Shown here piece by piece: positions 46,659-59,460 of a DNA stretch of 64,000 nt; the first letter of the stretch is position 1; each line of letters opens with the position of its first letter. This DNA comes from Adineta vaga. Lineage: Eukaryota; Rotifera. Below the pieces are notes generated by a model. It saw only the letters and a program-made list of their open reading frames with translations. It did not search any database and had not been told where the DNA came from. The stretch is from assembly GCA_021613535.1 (NCBI GenBank), contig CP075492.1, forward strand, positions 11,346,001 to 11,410,000, given 5' to 3'. The translations under genes were made by a program, and so were the position numbers.

Positions 46659-49456
46659 TTAACTTTTACTTATAATTGATCGTTTTGTTGGAATGACTCC
46701 ATAATAATTTGCATGTGACAGTGGACAACCATCTCCAGTTCGTCCACCTGTACCCCACCAAGTTGGAAAATCAATTTTGTTATTTTGTAAAACGAAAAAT
46801 ATAATCAGAATACCGACTGCAACACCACAATCCATTGCTGCAGAAAAGACATACGCATAACGTTTCCACCATGCACGTGCATAACGAGCGAGAATAAAAT
46901 TAAAAATAAAGCCAACTAATAACCATGAAGGAAAGTTACCAGGTGGAGCTGGTGGCATGATTGCAGTAGCTGATAACATGATAGGAAAATGAATATGTTT
47001 AAGCCATTTAATGTTAGGATATTTTTTCATCAATAACCAAACAGGAACAGGAAGAATAGCACCAATAAGAAAACCATACAGAAGAGATGAATAAGTTGAT
47101 CCAGGTCCAAACATTTTTACTGGACCTATAAGAGAAAACGTTAATTGTTCGTTGCGAAATGTAATTAAACTTACCAATTGCTCCCCAAATAATCGATGCA
47201 CTAAAGAAAGTATTTGCACCTGGACATGTCCATCGTGGATTTTCTGGCGTACATATGTTTGGAACTGTTTTAAGAAGATAATCAGCAGTAACGAAATTAA
47301 TTACTCCAGCAATAATTGTGCCGATTAATTGTGTAATAAACATAGCACGTGGAGGAATCTTTACAAAAATGTTTTCATCGAAACAACAAATATCAGGAAG
47401 CAAATTGAAATACTTACTTTCATATAATGACCTAATTTTAAATCCGAAATAAGTAGTAATGCTTGATTCTGACTAATATATCCATATGTTTTAAATGTCA
47501 CATTTGCTAGTGGATCACCTGGTATTGCTACACCAGCAACGAATTCAGTGATTACATTAAGTCCTAGGAAAATATTTAAAAATCTGATTGTAAAGAGCAT
47601 GTATCAAAATATCTTTATACCTATCGATTGATTTGTTACAGCAGCAACAATACCTGTCGGTAAAAGAAAGAAAAAGGCCATGGCAACAGCAACTATAATA
47701 ACATAATTCATTTCAATCGTATATATATATATTTCAACATGAAAATTTACCAAAAAGAAAATACCATGGCATCAATTCACCAAAATGGCAAACAATAGCA
47801 GCTAAACCAAATGCTATGAGAAATAGAATTGTATACCACCATTCAGGTGCTTCTTTATAATGAGACATCAATTTCGCATGAATATCTCCACTATTATCTT
47901 TTAATGATGATCGAAATTGTTTGACAATTGTCTTGCCTTGATAAAGTATTGTATGTACAATTACTGCTGCTATAGCTGCGAATGATATTCCATAAGCAAA
48001 AGCAAAAATAGGTGTCATTCGAATTTCACCTACAAAGATTTCAAGTGAATACATGATTAAATTAAGAAGACAGAAAAACAATGCATCAAACCATATTCTT
48101 CATAAGCAGTTTCATTTAAACGTAAATTAGGTTTTAATACTGCAGAAATATTATAAATATATCCATCGGTGCTGAATACTTGAGGACTAACAATTGGTAA
48201 AACTTTTGCATCCCATAGATTCGAATAATATGCAGCTGGTGTTATAATCCATGCTAGAACAACAAATCCAATGAGAATATTCACCTGTGCCCTAGAAACA
48301 AATAAATAAGGAATAAAATGAGTTGTATAATTTATATTGAAATTTCACCAATAGGGTACAACAATAGGTGATCCAAGAAATGAAACCCATGCATTCCAAT
48401 CTAATTCAATAGAACCAATACCTAATCCATTGATTCCTGTTACTTGAGATAGAACAACATTATCCGGTTTGATCATACATATCCAAGAAAAAAGTGAAAG
48501 AACAGGAAAAATATAACCCGGAAACCAATAATATAAAAATTGACAAAGAAATGCTACGAAAAAGAATCGTAATCGTGACATTTTCCAACGTGATTTTCCA
48601 TCTTCTGTTTTCCCATCATCTTCATTGTCTTTATCTTTATGTAGGGTTTGGAATAGTGCACAATTAACGAGATTAGCTGGCCATATCATAGATGCTGGCC
48701 ATACAAGAAATTTTCTCATGATACCTGCCATTCCATATCCTATAACTTGTGAAGTAACAACAAAGATAATACCAATGCCTGGATGCATTGTTCGTTTATA
48801 GAATAATCGTTGAATAGTAAGAACATCAATTGCATAAGCTGTACCCTATACAATTCAAAAGAAAGTCTTCATTTGAATTTTAATATACAATTGAAACTTA
48901 CACATCCTGTACTAGCCATGGTTGTAATAATACAATGTTCTTTAACAGTAAATGGACCAGGATTTAATGAAAAAGTCCATCGAAAGATTTTGAAATTTTT
49001 CTTTGGTAAAATTTTCTCAAGACATTTACCAGCTAAATGTGAAAGTAATTGTGCAACAAGTACACCAATAACTAAGGGTGAAGTTCGATACCAAAAAAAT
49101 TGATTGACAAATGAAAGAATAGCTGTAAATGCTACACCCAGAAATAATGAACGAACTGTTAGAACAGCTATAGATGGATCATCTTTATTTGAAACATTTG
49201 CAGCAACTTCTTCATAGGGTGATTGTTCATTTTCATTATTTTCTAATGCGGCAGTCGAATCTTGTCGTTGATCAACATCAACTACTATACTATCACGACG
49301 AAAGACAACACGATTACTATCCGGATCAATTGAAACTGTGTCCATTGGTTTATTATCGACATGAATATCATCAGTAGAAAAGGATTGATCATTTTCACCA
49401 TGCTTGCTCTGATTATCTTCTTCTCTATTCGATTCTTTTGGAGAGGAATTCGTCAT
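46659..49456 (-). CDS. OPT-family oligopeptide transporter
   Basis: Eight exons, 49456-48902, 48845-48349, 48291-48092, 48029-47751, 47692-47621, 47563-47418, 47358-47175 and 47125-46659, give 799 residues. OPT proteins are proton-coupled importers of tetra- and pentapeptides, glutathione or metal chelates. Diagnostic motifs are [10 protein letters not shown] in the first exon, [21 protein letters not shown], then [29 protein letters not shown], and the late WWGTGG. At least twelve hydrophobic segments are visible. The N-terminal 110 residues are acidic and hydrophilic. The true start is the ATG at 49456, preceded by an in-frame TTG. The family is described mainly from fungi, plants and prokaryotes, so its presence among animal genes suggests horizontal transfer; the spliceosomal introns and base composition look like the neighbours, so it is not contamination. 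Confidence 0.93.
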
Positions 49457-50651
49457 TGTCAATAATGATCAATTGCTTGATCTACTTTTAAAAAGCATAT
49501 ATATATATATAATTTTATAGTTATGCATGATTAATTATCTCTTCTTTTTATCGTAATGAAGACCTTCATGACATCATTCGAGATAGGGTTTTTTCAAGGA
49601 AGGACGATTTTGAACAAAGGTTTAACCGTCTTACTTGCTTAGAATGACGAATGAAGTAGTAACATCCAATAGATATTTAAACAAATGATTTAATCGAAAA
49701 AAAATCAAAAAGAAGTAAGTTATATTTTGTGTGACTAAGACGCAGAACGAAGGAAAGGAACGATAAGATATAGAAGTCACGAATGACTAGAAAAATCTAT
49801 TTGGGGGAAGACAGCATATAGAATTTCATTGAAATATAATAAAACGTGTTTTTGTTAATCAATATGAAAATAAATGATATCTATATCTATATATATATAT
49901 ATATATTATCACTTGGTTACATATGATCGAAAAAGTGTATCCAATTGAATGATGATTGTTTGTCTGTTATGGTTTATCTATGTCCTTGTATATGTATCTT
50001 AATAGCATGGTTACATTTTCTTCATTAAATATTATTATTGAAGATAACTTTGAAGGTGAAAATAATAATTATATTATAATCAAATTGATTTTCTTAGCGC
50101 TTCGAAAATATCTGGTAGCTATCATTGATAATTGACCAAACTTTTCGTTTTTTATTCTCTACTATTGATAATTTGTTTATATCACCTTCATAGTGTTTTG
50201 ATTTCTTGTCAAAGTCTTCATACGTTGGCTGACATTTAATATAAAAATACACATTCAAACATAAGAAGAGTTATTGTTCTATGTGAAGGTGACTGGCTTG
50301 TCTAAAGAAATAATTCGTATTCAAATTTCAGTTGTATTGTCCTTGAAAATAGGCTTTCAATTTATTATTTTAATCAATAGTATGATCATGTAAACAAATA
50401 TTTTTTTATGTCTGAATATGGAAGAAGAAAAAAACGATCACAACTATGTTGATTTCTTCGCCTTCGTCTTCTCTATTCTTCAATAATTTAAATCTGAGAA
50501 AGAATGAAAGTGAAGGAGAGAAGAAAAATCAAGATTATTAACTTTTTCCCTTCGTTGCAAACATGAAAAGAAAGAAAAAGAAACTTCGCAATTCTTGTTC
50601 AGTTAGATAGAGAGAATTGATTAGTAGAACGAACAACACTTTAATAGTTTC
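49457..50651. other. Divergent intergenic region, OPT transporter / LIM-SAM gene
   Basis: About 1.2 kb of AT-rich DNA with an AT/TA microsatellite at about 49882-49907. It should contain promoters for both genes. No exon or RNA gene is recognised. Confidence 0.4.
49882..49907. repeat. (TA)n microsatellite
   Basis: A TA run with one interruption upstream of the OPT transporter. Confidence 0.8.
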
Positions 50652-52760
50652 ATGTTTCATTCAAAGAAAAAAGTAATGCTCACAACCTCAACACATCTCA
50701 TTTGTCCAGCATGTTTAACATCAGTAATTGGTCTATCAGATAAAATTCATTACGCACGAAAGGTAAATATCGATCGTTTTCTCGAGAAAAAAACTCGTTT
50801 CTGAATGATATTTTTTCATTTCCATTATTTAATAATCAAAGATTTGGCATAAAGTATGTTTCTGTTGTAAAGTATGTAGTTTACAATTAAATTCTTTGAA
50901 TGTAAGAATGCGAGATGATGATAGTTATTCTCTCTATTGCCTTCGGTAAGTATGACGACGAAAGGAAAGAAGAAAAATCTTGTTGGAAATGATTTCTTTT
51001 AGACATTATCCTGACGAAGATAATGTTTCCATGTATAGTGAAACGTCTACATTTATGTCTTCGTATGATATGAAAAGTTCTCGTACAGGACATACTGAAC
51101 ATGATTCTCCATTATATTGGACTGTTGATGATGTAGCAAGATGGTTGAATGACATATCATTACAACAATATGAAGAAATCTTTCGAAAACATAATATTGA
51201 TGGTTCAGTCTTACTTGATGAAATTGATGGAGTAGATAATGATATAATTCAACAATTAATTCCAGCTTTAGGTAGTCAATTGAAATTTCGAAAAGCATTA
51301 CGAATGTTACGAAAGTAAAAACAGTTTCTATCGAAAATTTTTTTTCGTAATTATTTCATTTTGTTATTGATTCTATTAGTACTATGCGTACTCCACAAAG
51401 ACCTAGTAGTGCAGGTAGTAATATACTTAAACAAGACTCAGAAGTACATTTAAAACTTTTACAAACAATTCATCAACAATCAGAACATATAACTTCACTT
51501 ATTTCAACTGTTTCCGCTCAGGTAATTAATTAAAATTATCATACATATTCTATTCATATAATTTTTATTCTTTTAGACAAAACATATCGAAGTATTAGTA
51601 ACGAAAATGACTCCTAATTCGAAATTTTCACCTATTGATGCATTTAATAAATCATCTTCAGTTGTTCAAAATCAATTACTTGATCTTCCATCCAATATAT
51701 CCAAAATACCTTTTGCATCAGCTGATACTCCTCTATCTGACGTTCCAGCTATTGATTCTTGGCACCATCTGTACTTTCTTTACCATCTAATGCTAATATT
51801 CCATCAACAACAACTCCTGTTCCAACTTCTGTCGATGGTCCACAAGGTTCAAGTGGTGTTAGTTTTCCTGCTGTGATTCATCCGAATATCGATGCCATTG
51901 CTATACAGCCAGTTATTGATGATAAATATAATTTTCAGAACTACGGTCATTATACCGTGACAATCTTTGATCAACAATCGGAAAATGTTCTTGTTCAAAC
52001 ATTAGTTAATGTTGTACCAGAAAATGAAATTTGTATGCCGAAAAAATTTGTTCTGCGTGATTCAGTGAATAATGTCTTAGTGGGTGCAACTGTAAAATTA
52101 AAATTACATGATCAAGTTGTTTTTACTGGAATAACAGATACAAATGGAACTATAATTATGCCAACATCATTACAAAAAAATTGTTATGAAGTTGAAATTA
52201 ATGCGAAAGATTCTCAACATAAACCTTCAGCATTTCGAATGATTGTTTATGAAAATCGTGGATCGGATGTTAATACACAATTCATATGTCGACAATTAGA
52301 AAGTGATCAAGTTGAAATTGTTCTGAAATGGGATCGTTTACCACGTGATCTTGATTCACATTTATTCGTTTCAGATGGGCGACATGTTTTTTATGAATCA
52401 AAAATTGAAGGAAATGTTTCACTTGATTATGATGTAACGAATGGTTTTGGACCAGAAACGGTCAAATTAACATTAGAATCAGGATTGAAATATCTCTATG
52501 TTGTTCATCGATATTCTCGTGATGGTTTTCTAACAAAATCAGGTGCAACAGTAACAATTAATAATGGTACTCAAACATCAACTGCTGATAGTCCATATCA
52601 AATTGTTCAAGTGCCTGTTGTTAATCAACCAGATGCAAACTTTTGGATTGTTTTTGAAATCGATGGTACAACAAAAAATATAACTATATACGACAATGAA
52701 TTCGAAGTTCATAATAATTATTCTTCAGATCAAATTGGATTGAAATATTTCAATCGTTAG
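50652..52760 (+). CDS. LIM domain - SAM domain - DUF2135-like protein
   Basis: Exons 50652-50762, 50842-50945, 51003-51314, 51380-51521 and 51577-52760. The N-terminal LIM domain shows CPAC, then HKVCFCCKVC and YCLRHYP, consistent with two zinc sites. A SAM domain follows (WTVDDVARWLNDISLQQYEE, DGSVLLDEIDG). A short helical stretch and a Ser/Pro/Thr-rich linker lead to a beta-rich C-terminal half: first a carboxypeptidase-regulatory-like strand set (LVGATVKLKLHDQVV), then VLKWDRLPRDLDSHLFVSDG, which resembles the DUF2135/YfaP signature. No signal peptide is visible, so it is probably cytosolic. The frame changes near 51755; an 83-nt intron at 51771-51853 restores it, giving about 589 residues. 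LIM plus SAM plus this C-terminal domain is an architecture I do not recognise. Confidence 0.75.
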
Positions 52761-53029
52761 AACTGTTTAGTTTTCTTTTTTTGTAAATAGATTTTTAGAC
52801 GAAAATAGAAGTGAATGAATGATTACGGATAATTTAGCATACGATCAAATTTACAAATCTTTGTACAGAACGAAAGTCATCGACTTAAAGAGTATAGAGA
52901 GTTTTGAAGTGACATCTATGTTAAGCATTTAATCCCTTTCTGTTGCTATGTGATGTTTAATACAGTGTCAAGGTGAATGGGAGAGATGAAACAAACTTTT
53001 GAATACATTTCGAATTCTTTTTAGCAACC
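52761..53029. other. Spacer before DNAI1
   Basis: About 270 bp between two same-strand genes. A TTTTTAG acceptor-like site ends at 53024, five bases before the DNAI1 start codon. Confidence 0.4.
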
Positions 53030-56000
53030 ATGAAAGCTCGAACAGGCGCCGAAAAAAAAGCTGTAAATGTTTGTAGCATCGGACTTTATTTGTGCATTGA
53101 GATCGTTTTATTTTTAGGCCCAACCAGCTGCCAGTGGAGCAACGGCTCAACGACGAGTTAGTCTAGTTCATCGGGGTTCAACAGGAGGATACCGAGTACG
53201 GAAATGTACTTATTGATAGAATCGATATAAATCATTTTTTTTATAGGATGATGATCAAGAAGGTGGAAATATGCCATCGAGTTTTATTGAAGATGTAATT
53301 TTGCTTTATGAAATAAACATCAATGAATAACTGATAATTATGTTTAGGCTCTTGGTCGTTCTGATGATCCATTAAAACTAACCGATGCGGTAATTTATAT
53401 TTTTTCAATTGATCGATCATTTCGTTTATTGTAATGATTAATTTTAGGAATTGAATGAAGAACATACACGAATTCTCACTGCACGAAATCCTCAAGCAGC
53501 TGAAAATATAGTTCGATACAATTATAAAGTAAAGTCTACACTAAAATCCTTCTATAATTTACAATAAGAAATTATTAGGAACGAATCTATAAACCTATTC
53601 CACATGTCGATCAATTGGCTGTTCATTTTCAAATGGAGAGTAATATGATTCATAAAGATTCTGAAGATGCAAAACGACAAGCTACTCTTGATACTGGAGG
53701 TAATGAATGAAAATATTGAGAAAAATATGACTATGTTCGTTTTTTAGATCATACTACGGAAGAAGTTCAAACAGAAACAATAGCAGTTGGTACAGATGGA
53801 GTAAATCAAATTGATGAATGTCTTGTATATTTTGATGCCATATTCATCTTCATTTAGGAAACAACAGCAAGAGAAGGTGACGAAGAAGATGAAGATAAAC
53901 CAAAGAAATCAACTGTTGCTGGTGGTAAAACAAAGAAACTTACCAATCAATTCAATTTTAGTGAACGTGCATCTCAAACATATAATAATCCCGTTCGAGT
54001 ATGTATCATTTCATTATTGTATGATTTGAATTATTTCACATTTCTAAAGAATCGTGAAACATTTGTTGAACAAACTCCACGTGCTACTTTTACTGATAAT
54101 GTTTCACAATGGTCAATCTTTGATGCATACAATGAAGATTTTGAACAACAAGTAATAAATAAAATTGTTGAAGATATTCTCATCGAATTCAAATTGTTTT
54201 CCTATTTAGCAAAAATTAAAAGAAAAAGAATCAAAAAAACATACGGTGAAAAAAGATGATGATCGAAAGAAAAAGTTTGTTCCATCGGAACAACAAGTAA
54301 GATATGAATTTTTTATTCGTGTTTTCTCGATAGTTTTCATAGGCTGGTGATGAATTTGCAAAATTTGTTCGATCGAAAGCTGCAAATGTTTCATTAAAAA
54401 TACTCGAACGAATGATTAATCAAAATACATTCGATGATATTGCTCAAGGTATTTTCCAACTTTCTTTCTTTACATTAAATAATTAATTCCATTGTTTGTT
54501 TGTTTTTTGTATACAGATTTCAAATATTGGGAAGATGCTGCTGATGAATATCGTGAGCAACAAGGTAGTCTTTTACCATTATGGTTATTTCAATATGAAA
54601 TGGTAAAGAAACTTTCATGTACGAATCTGGCTTGGAATTCACAATATCCAGATTTATTTGCTGCTGCATTTGGTTCATGTCAGTTTTTGTAGATTGTTTG
54701 ATTGATGAAGTTTGTTACTGTTTTTTTTTGCAGATGATTTTCTCAAACAATCTCGTGGCATGTTTTTAATCTATTCATTGAAAAATCCAAGTTATCCGGA
54801 GAATATTTTTCAAACGGATAGTGGTGTTATGAGCTTGGATTTTCATCCAAAACATTCCAATCTTCTTTGTTGTGGTAAGTCTCTTCATATTATCTATTTC
54901 ATTAAATACAGCATAGTACAAACATTTGTTGATCCTATTTTCCAGTCGAAATATTGAAATAGATCAGGTAAATAATTATTGATGTTTGTATCAATACAAA
55001 AGTAGTACTGTTCTTCACGATTGCACGGTAATGATTATGAAAATATTCCGTACTCGAACACATATTTTATGCATATTGCACAGCTATCATATAGTTTAAG
55101 GACCAAATTATTTGTACAGATATTCTACTTAGAACTACATTTTTTCTTGAACGTTTGTCGGAATCCTTAATAAGATCAATTCGTGGAGTAATATCAGACT
55201 TCTGATAATGTATGTTTACTGGAAGATATCAGATCGAGACGACAGGGCCACTAAGATATGACCTTAAAACATGGGGGAAAAAAGCGTGATAGTACAAGGG
55301 TTAATGTCGATCAAACGACGTTTTTTCGTCCTTGAGGAAAAATTGAATATACACAAGTTTTGTTAGTCATCGTGAAACCCAGATTATATCCATGTAAATA
55401 TAAATTCTATACATATTAGAAAGAAAACAACCTTGAAGAGTTACAGCAAATAAAGAAACCTTATAATATAATCAAATTCAATGAATTACATATGAGCAAG
55501 CTTTATTTATATTTGTTCTTGTTCAAAAGGACAAGATTTATTAATATATATTTTTTTTCTATTTGTAGGTTTTTATGATGGCTCAGTAGCTGTTTACAAT
55601 GTTGCTGATGAAAATAAACGACCAAAATATCAAAGTACAGCTCGTAGTGGTAAACATACAGATCCTGTTTGGCAAGTCCGTTGGCAAAAGGATGATTTAG
55701 ATAACAATCTAAATTTCTACTCGGTATCATCCGATGGTCGAGTTGTTTGTTGGACATTGATCAAAGTAAGAAATGACGCTTCAAGAAAACAATGTATTCA
55801 GTTTTTTTGTTCTAAACTATAGAGTGATCTTATGTATACTGATATTGTTCAATTGAAATTAGAAAAACCAGCAATTGAAGCAGATGAAGGTGTTCCATTA
55901 ACAACACTTGGTATTTATTTACAATTCTTTCGTTATAGTTTCTGATCTATTCTCTTTCTCGACCGATAGGATGTGGTACATGTTTTGATTTCAATAAACA

Positions 56001-56663
56001 ACAAGATTATTTGTTTATTGTTGGTACTGAAGAAGGCAAAATTCATAAATGTTCGAAATCTTATAATAATCAATTTTTGGATACATTCGAAGCTCATCAT
56101 ATGGCCGTGTATGCTGTTCGTTGGAATACATATCATCCGAAAATCTTTGCCAGTTGTTCAGCCGATTGGACTGTTAAAATTTGGGACATTAATTACAAGT
56201 AATTTCAAACTTTTCTATTGCTCAATTAATTCATTTACCTCTCTCTTCTAGAGATCCTTTGTTTGTTTACGATCTTGGTAGTGCTGTTGGTGATGTTGCT
56301 TGGGCACCGTATTCTTCAACAGTATTTGCTGCATGTACTGCTGATGGTAAAGTTTATGTATTCGATTTAAATGTGAATAAATACGAACCATTAGCCGACC
56401 AAATTATTGTACAAAAGAAACGTACGAAATTGACACATATTGCTTTTAATCAACGTTATCCAATTTTACTTGCTGGTGATGATCGAGGCAATGTCACAAC
56501 ATTGAAACTTTCTCCCAATTTACGTAAGAAACCTAAAGTTAAAAAGGGACAAGATGTACCTGAAGGTCCCGAAGCTGAAAATGCAAAATTAGATAAAATT
56601 CTTGCACTTATTCGTGATTCAGATGCATCAAAGAATAAACCAACAACAACAACATCAAGTTAA
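53030..56663 (+). CDS. DNAI1: Dynein axonemal intermediate chain 1
   Basis: Intermediate chain 1 of the outer dynein arm of motile cilia. Seventeen exons run from 53030-53062 to 56252-56663, with in-frame GT-AG junctions throughout, and give 706 residues, close to the human length. The N-terminal third is charged ([10 protein letters not shown], a Lys-rich patch) and should bind the other intermediate chain and light chains. Family-specific stretches include [104 protein letters not shown] and [18 protein letters not shown], which form the WD40 propeller. The first ten exons are mostly under 120 nt. One intron, 54875-55568, is about ten times the local norm. A polyadenylation signal lies at 56807. 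Confidence 0.97.
54875..55568 (+). other. Unusually long intron in DNAI1
   Basis: This intron of 694 nt interrupts the WD40 region between CCG and FYDGS. Other introns in the gene are about 45-70 nt. I see no coding exon, RNA gene or terminal inverted repeat inside it; its content is unexplained. Confidence 0.6.
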
Positions 56664-56857
56664 CAATATCATTTTCTTTTTTTCTTTTTGAAATGTGAAC
56701 GCATATTTTTCATTTTGAACTGTGTGCTTTTATATCAAATGAATAACCTGTTTGAGTATTTTTTAATACTGAGAATGGCTATTAATATAGCGTGAAAGTA
56801 TTGTCAAATAAACTGCTCACATTTCTTCCACAAATGTTCGATACATCTACAGAGCAA

Positions 56858-56878
56858 GAGAGAGAGAGAGAGAGAGAA
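56858..56878. repeat. (GA)n microsatellite
   Basis: About ten GA units, non-coding. Confidence 0.8.
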
Positions 56879-58212
56879 GGATTTTTTCGTGATTTCGAAA
56901 TGATCTATTATTGAATACCTTCTGACAGATAGCCCTTGATATAAATAGTATGAATTTAGTTGATTTTGATTTTATCGCTCAGATTAACCTTGTTCGTTTG
57001 TTCGATAAAAGAACTAAATGTATTCATTACATTACCTTGGCTTATGTCGCTTGAAACGGTTGTTATCATTGTCAAGGAAAGAAAACAAACATATTTCTAC
57101 ATATTAGTTAAAGAGATTTATTGTTTTATTTGTGGAAAAATAATTTTTTCAAGTCTAAACTTATCATCTTCAAGGCGAATAATAATTGAAGTGTGAAGAA
57201 AATAAATCAACTTTTTCGTTACATACATTAATAGGCGACACATCAAAAGAAACTAATGTCGTAATCAAAACGTCGTCTTTTACAAACGAAAAAAAGAAGA
57301 AAAATCGGTTGATTTTACAATTTCAATGTCATAGAACAAATCGGACAGAAGCAAAACTTACTTAACTTATTTATATTAACAATCTATTAGACAACATCGT
57401 TTTCTTTTTGGAAACTTCTGCCTTCTTGTTTTATTAAGTTATAACTTCATGCATGAAAGAGTGAAAAACGTAAGTCCTTAGTTTTTTAGTGGTTTTCTAT
57501 GGGTCACTGCATTTTGTATCTAATAAAGGGTACATATTTGTTGTTTTGTATGTCGAATAAAGAGATGATGGAGTATTATTAAATGTAAGATGTTTATTGA
57601 ACGATAAAAGCGAGAGAAAGAAAGAAAGAATGAAAGAAACGTCAGGAGTTTCTTTTTTCGATTTATTAATATTTCTGTCTGTCTAGTCAATGTGAAGTGT
57701 TGAAAATCAAAAAAGAGCAAATAATAATGACAATAGTTGTCGTTATGTTGGTTATTCATTAGAGTTTTTCTTTTTTAGAAACAATAATTGGCATTGAGAA
57801 AGAAAAATACGATGACCTTGTAGATTTTCATACAAGTAAGTAATGATTCTTTTGTGAAGAGTTAAAGACTTCTTTCAATTAATCTTTGAAGAATAGTATG
57901 ACAGACATTTTTCTTTCGATTCTCAAGAGATTCATGTAGAACAAGTATATTAGTACGATGTTTTACTTTTACTTTTCTATTATCTAGTGTTAAAATGGAT
58001 ACGATCACATTCAATTCGTTGGTTCCTGTTAACACTAGTTATGACTGATGATCTTATGTAGAATCGAAAGGCCACAGTAAATGTTAGTAGTATACTAACC
58101 ATTCTTATGACTATTCTATATGTGTCATAATGATGGTTCAAATCGTTATGTTCCCATCCGGGGATAAGCCATGATCATTATGTAAGAAAGATCATATGTC
58201 TCTCTATTGGGA

Positions 58213-58237
58213 TGTGTGTGTGTGTGTGAGAGAGAGA
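58213..58237. repeat. (GT)n(GA)n microsatellite
   Basis: A GT run passing directly into a GA run, non-coding. Confidence 0.8.
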
Positions 58238-58931
58238 TCAACTATCTCATTTAATTTTTGTTCATTAAAATTCTTCTTTTGTTCTTTTTCACCTCTCGAT
58301 TTACTATCAAAGCTAATTACAATCTACAGTTGTTATATGCTTCATGCTAGTTTATGTCTCCTTTGTCTTCTCTCATTAATTATTACTGACTACTACATTT
58401 GTTCGACATACATCTGCGTGTATATATATATATGAATACAGATCGAGCGTATATCCATATATTCAAGTTTTACTCTCAAATATGATATTATCTTGAGCGA
58501 AAAGGAGGTGAAGTAAGTATAATATATCTTATAAGAAGAAAAATCCCTTTTTAGTTAGTAAAAGTGTCATCTCTAAAACACATAAGTTTCATGGACGATG
58601 TCCACTTTCATATAGAGATAAGATTCATATCAAAAGCGTTTGATATATCGATTTAATAAAATGATGAATATGATAATAGTTTTACGCGTTTTCTTCTTTC
58701 GACGTAATAGAAAAGAGTTTGAAGTTGTGTCATCGATATCGAACATAACTTTCAATGAAATCTCTAAAAATTACACAATAAAACGAACTCAATTCTAATC
58801 AGATTGATTTGAGACACGTCTTATATAGTCTAAGAATAGTATTAACGAAGATTATTCTAAGCTGATCTATACATAAAAAAAATCCCTGTTAAACAATGTT
58901 TTTCTATTTTCTAGATTTCTCTTTTACAATA

Positions 58932-59460
58932 ATGGAAAAATCATTATCTTATCGTCAATATTATCAAATTGTTCCTCCGGTTAGTTCAACAAAAATTCGT
59001 AGTAAAAGTTCTGAATCTTTACCAAATCCAAATCAATTACAAATTGATTCAGAACAAAAACAATTGAATAGAAAAGCAAAAATTAAAAAGTCTCAAACAG
59101 CATTACTTGATTTTCAACTTAAACCAACATCAAATTCAACATCGACTTTACGTCGTCGATTTAGTCTTTTCCGTACCAAACGTTGTCAACAAACAGATGA
59201 ACATACTGACATTCAAACTCTTCAACAAACGATTGATCAATTAAAAAATGATTTACTAATTAAAACTAATGAACTTCAAGGAATGAAAGAATTAATTGAG
59301 AATAGACGAAATACAATGAGACAAGCATCAAGTGAATCCATTGAACAAGCTATGCATCTTCAATTGATCTTACATACGAGACTCGAAGAAATGCTTCGAG
59401 AAAATGGCTTATTGAAAAAAACGATTCATGAACTTGAAACCTATGCACAACAACAAAGAA
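58932..59460 (+). other. Coiled-coil gene, alternative first exon 1
   Basis: An open exon starting MEKSLSYRQYYQ, with a Ser-rich basic N-terminus and a coiled coil ending in QQQR at a GTAAGA donor. It leaves phase 1. An acceptor-like TTTTCTAG lies 17 nt before the ATG. Confidence 0.7.

Larger units (their letters stand above)
56664..58931. other. Large intergenic region downstream of DNAI1
   Basis: About 2.3 kb without a convincing exon, apart from the DNAI1 3' UTR. It contains a GA microsatellite (56858-56878), an AAAG-rich stretch near 57610-57640 and a GT/GA microsatellite (58213-58237). Open frames here are short and low-complexity. Confidence 0.4.

Noticed and set aside
53811-54259. Open frames overlapping DNAI1 introns (for example 54017-54259)
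   Set aside because: They read through introns in the wrong frame; the DNAI1 exons explain the coding signal completely.
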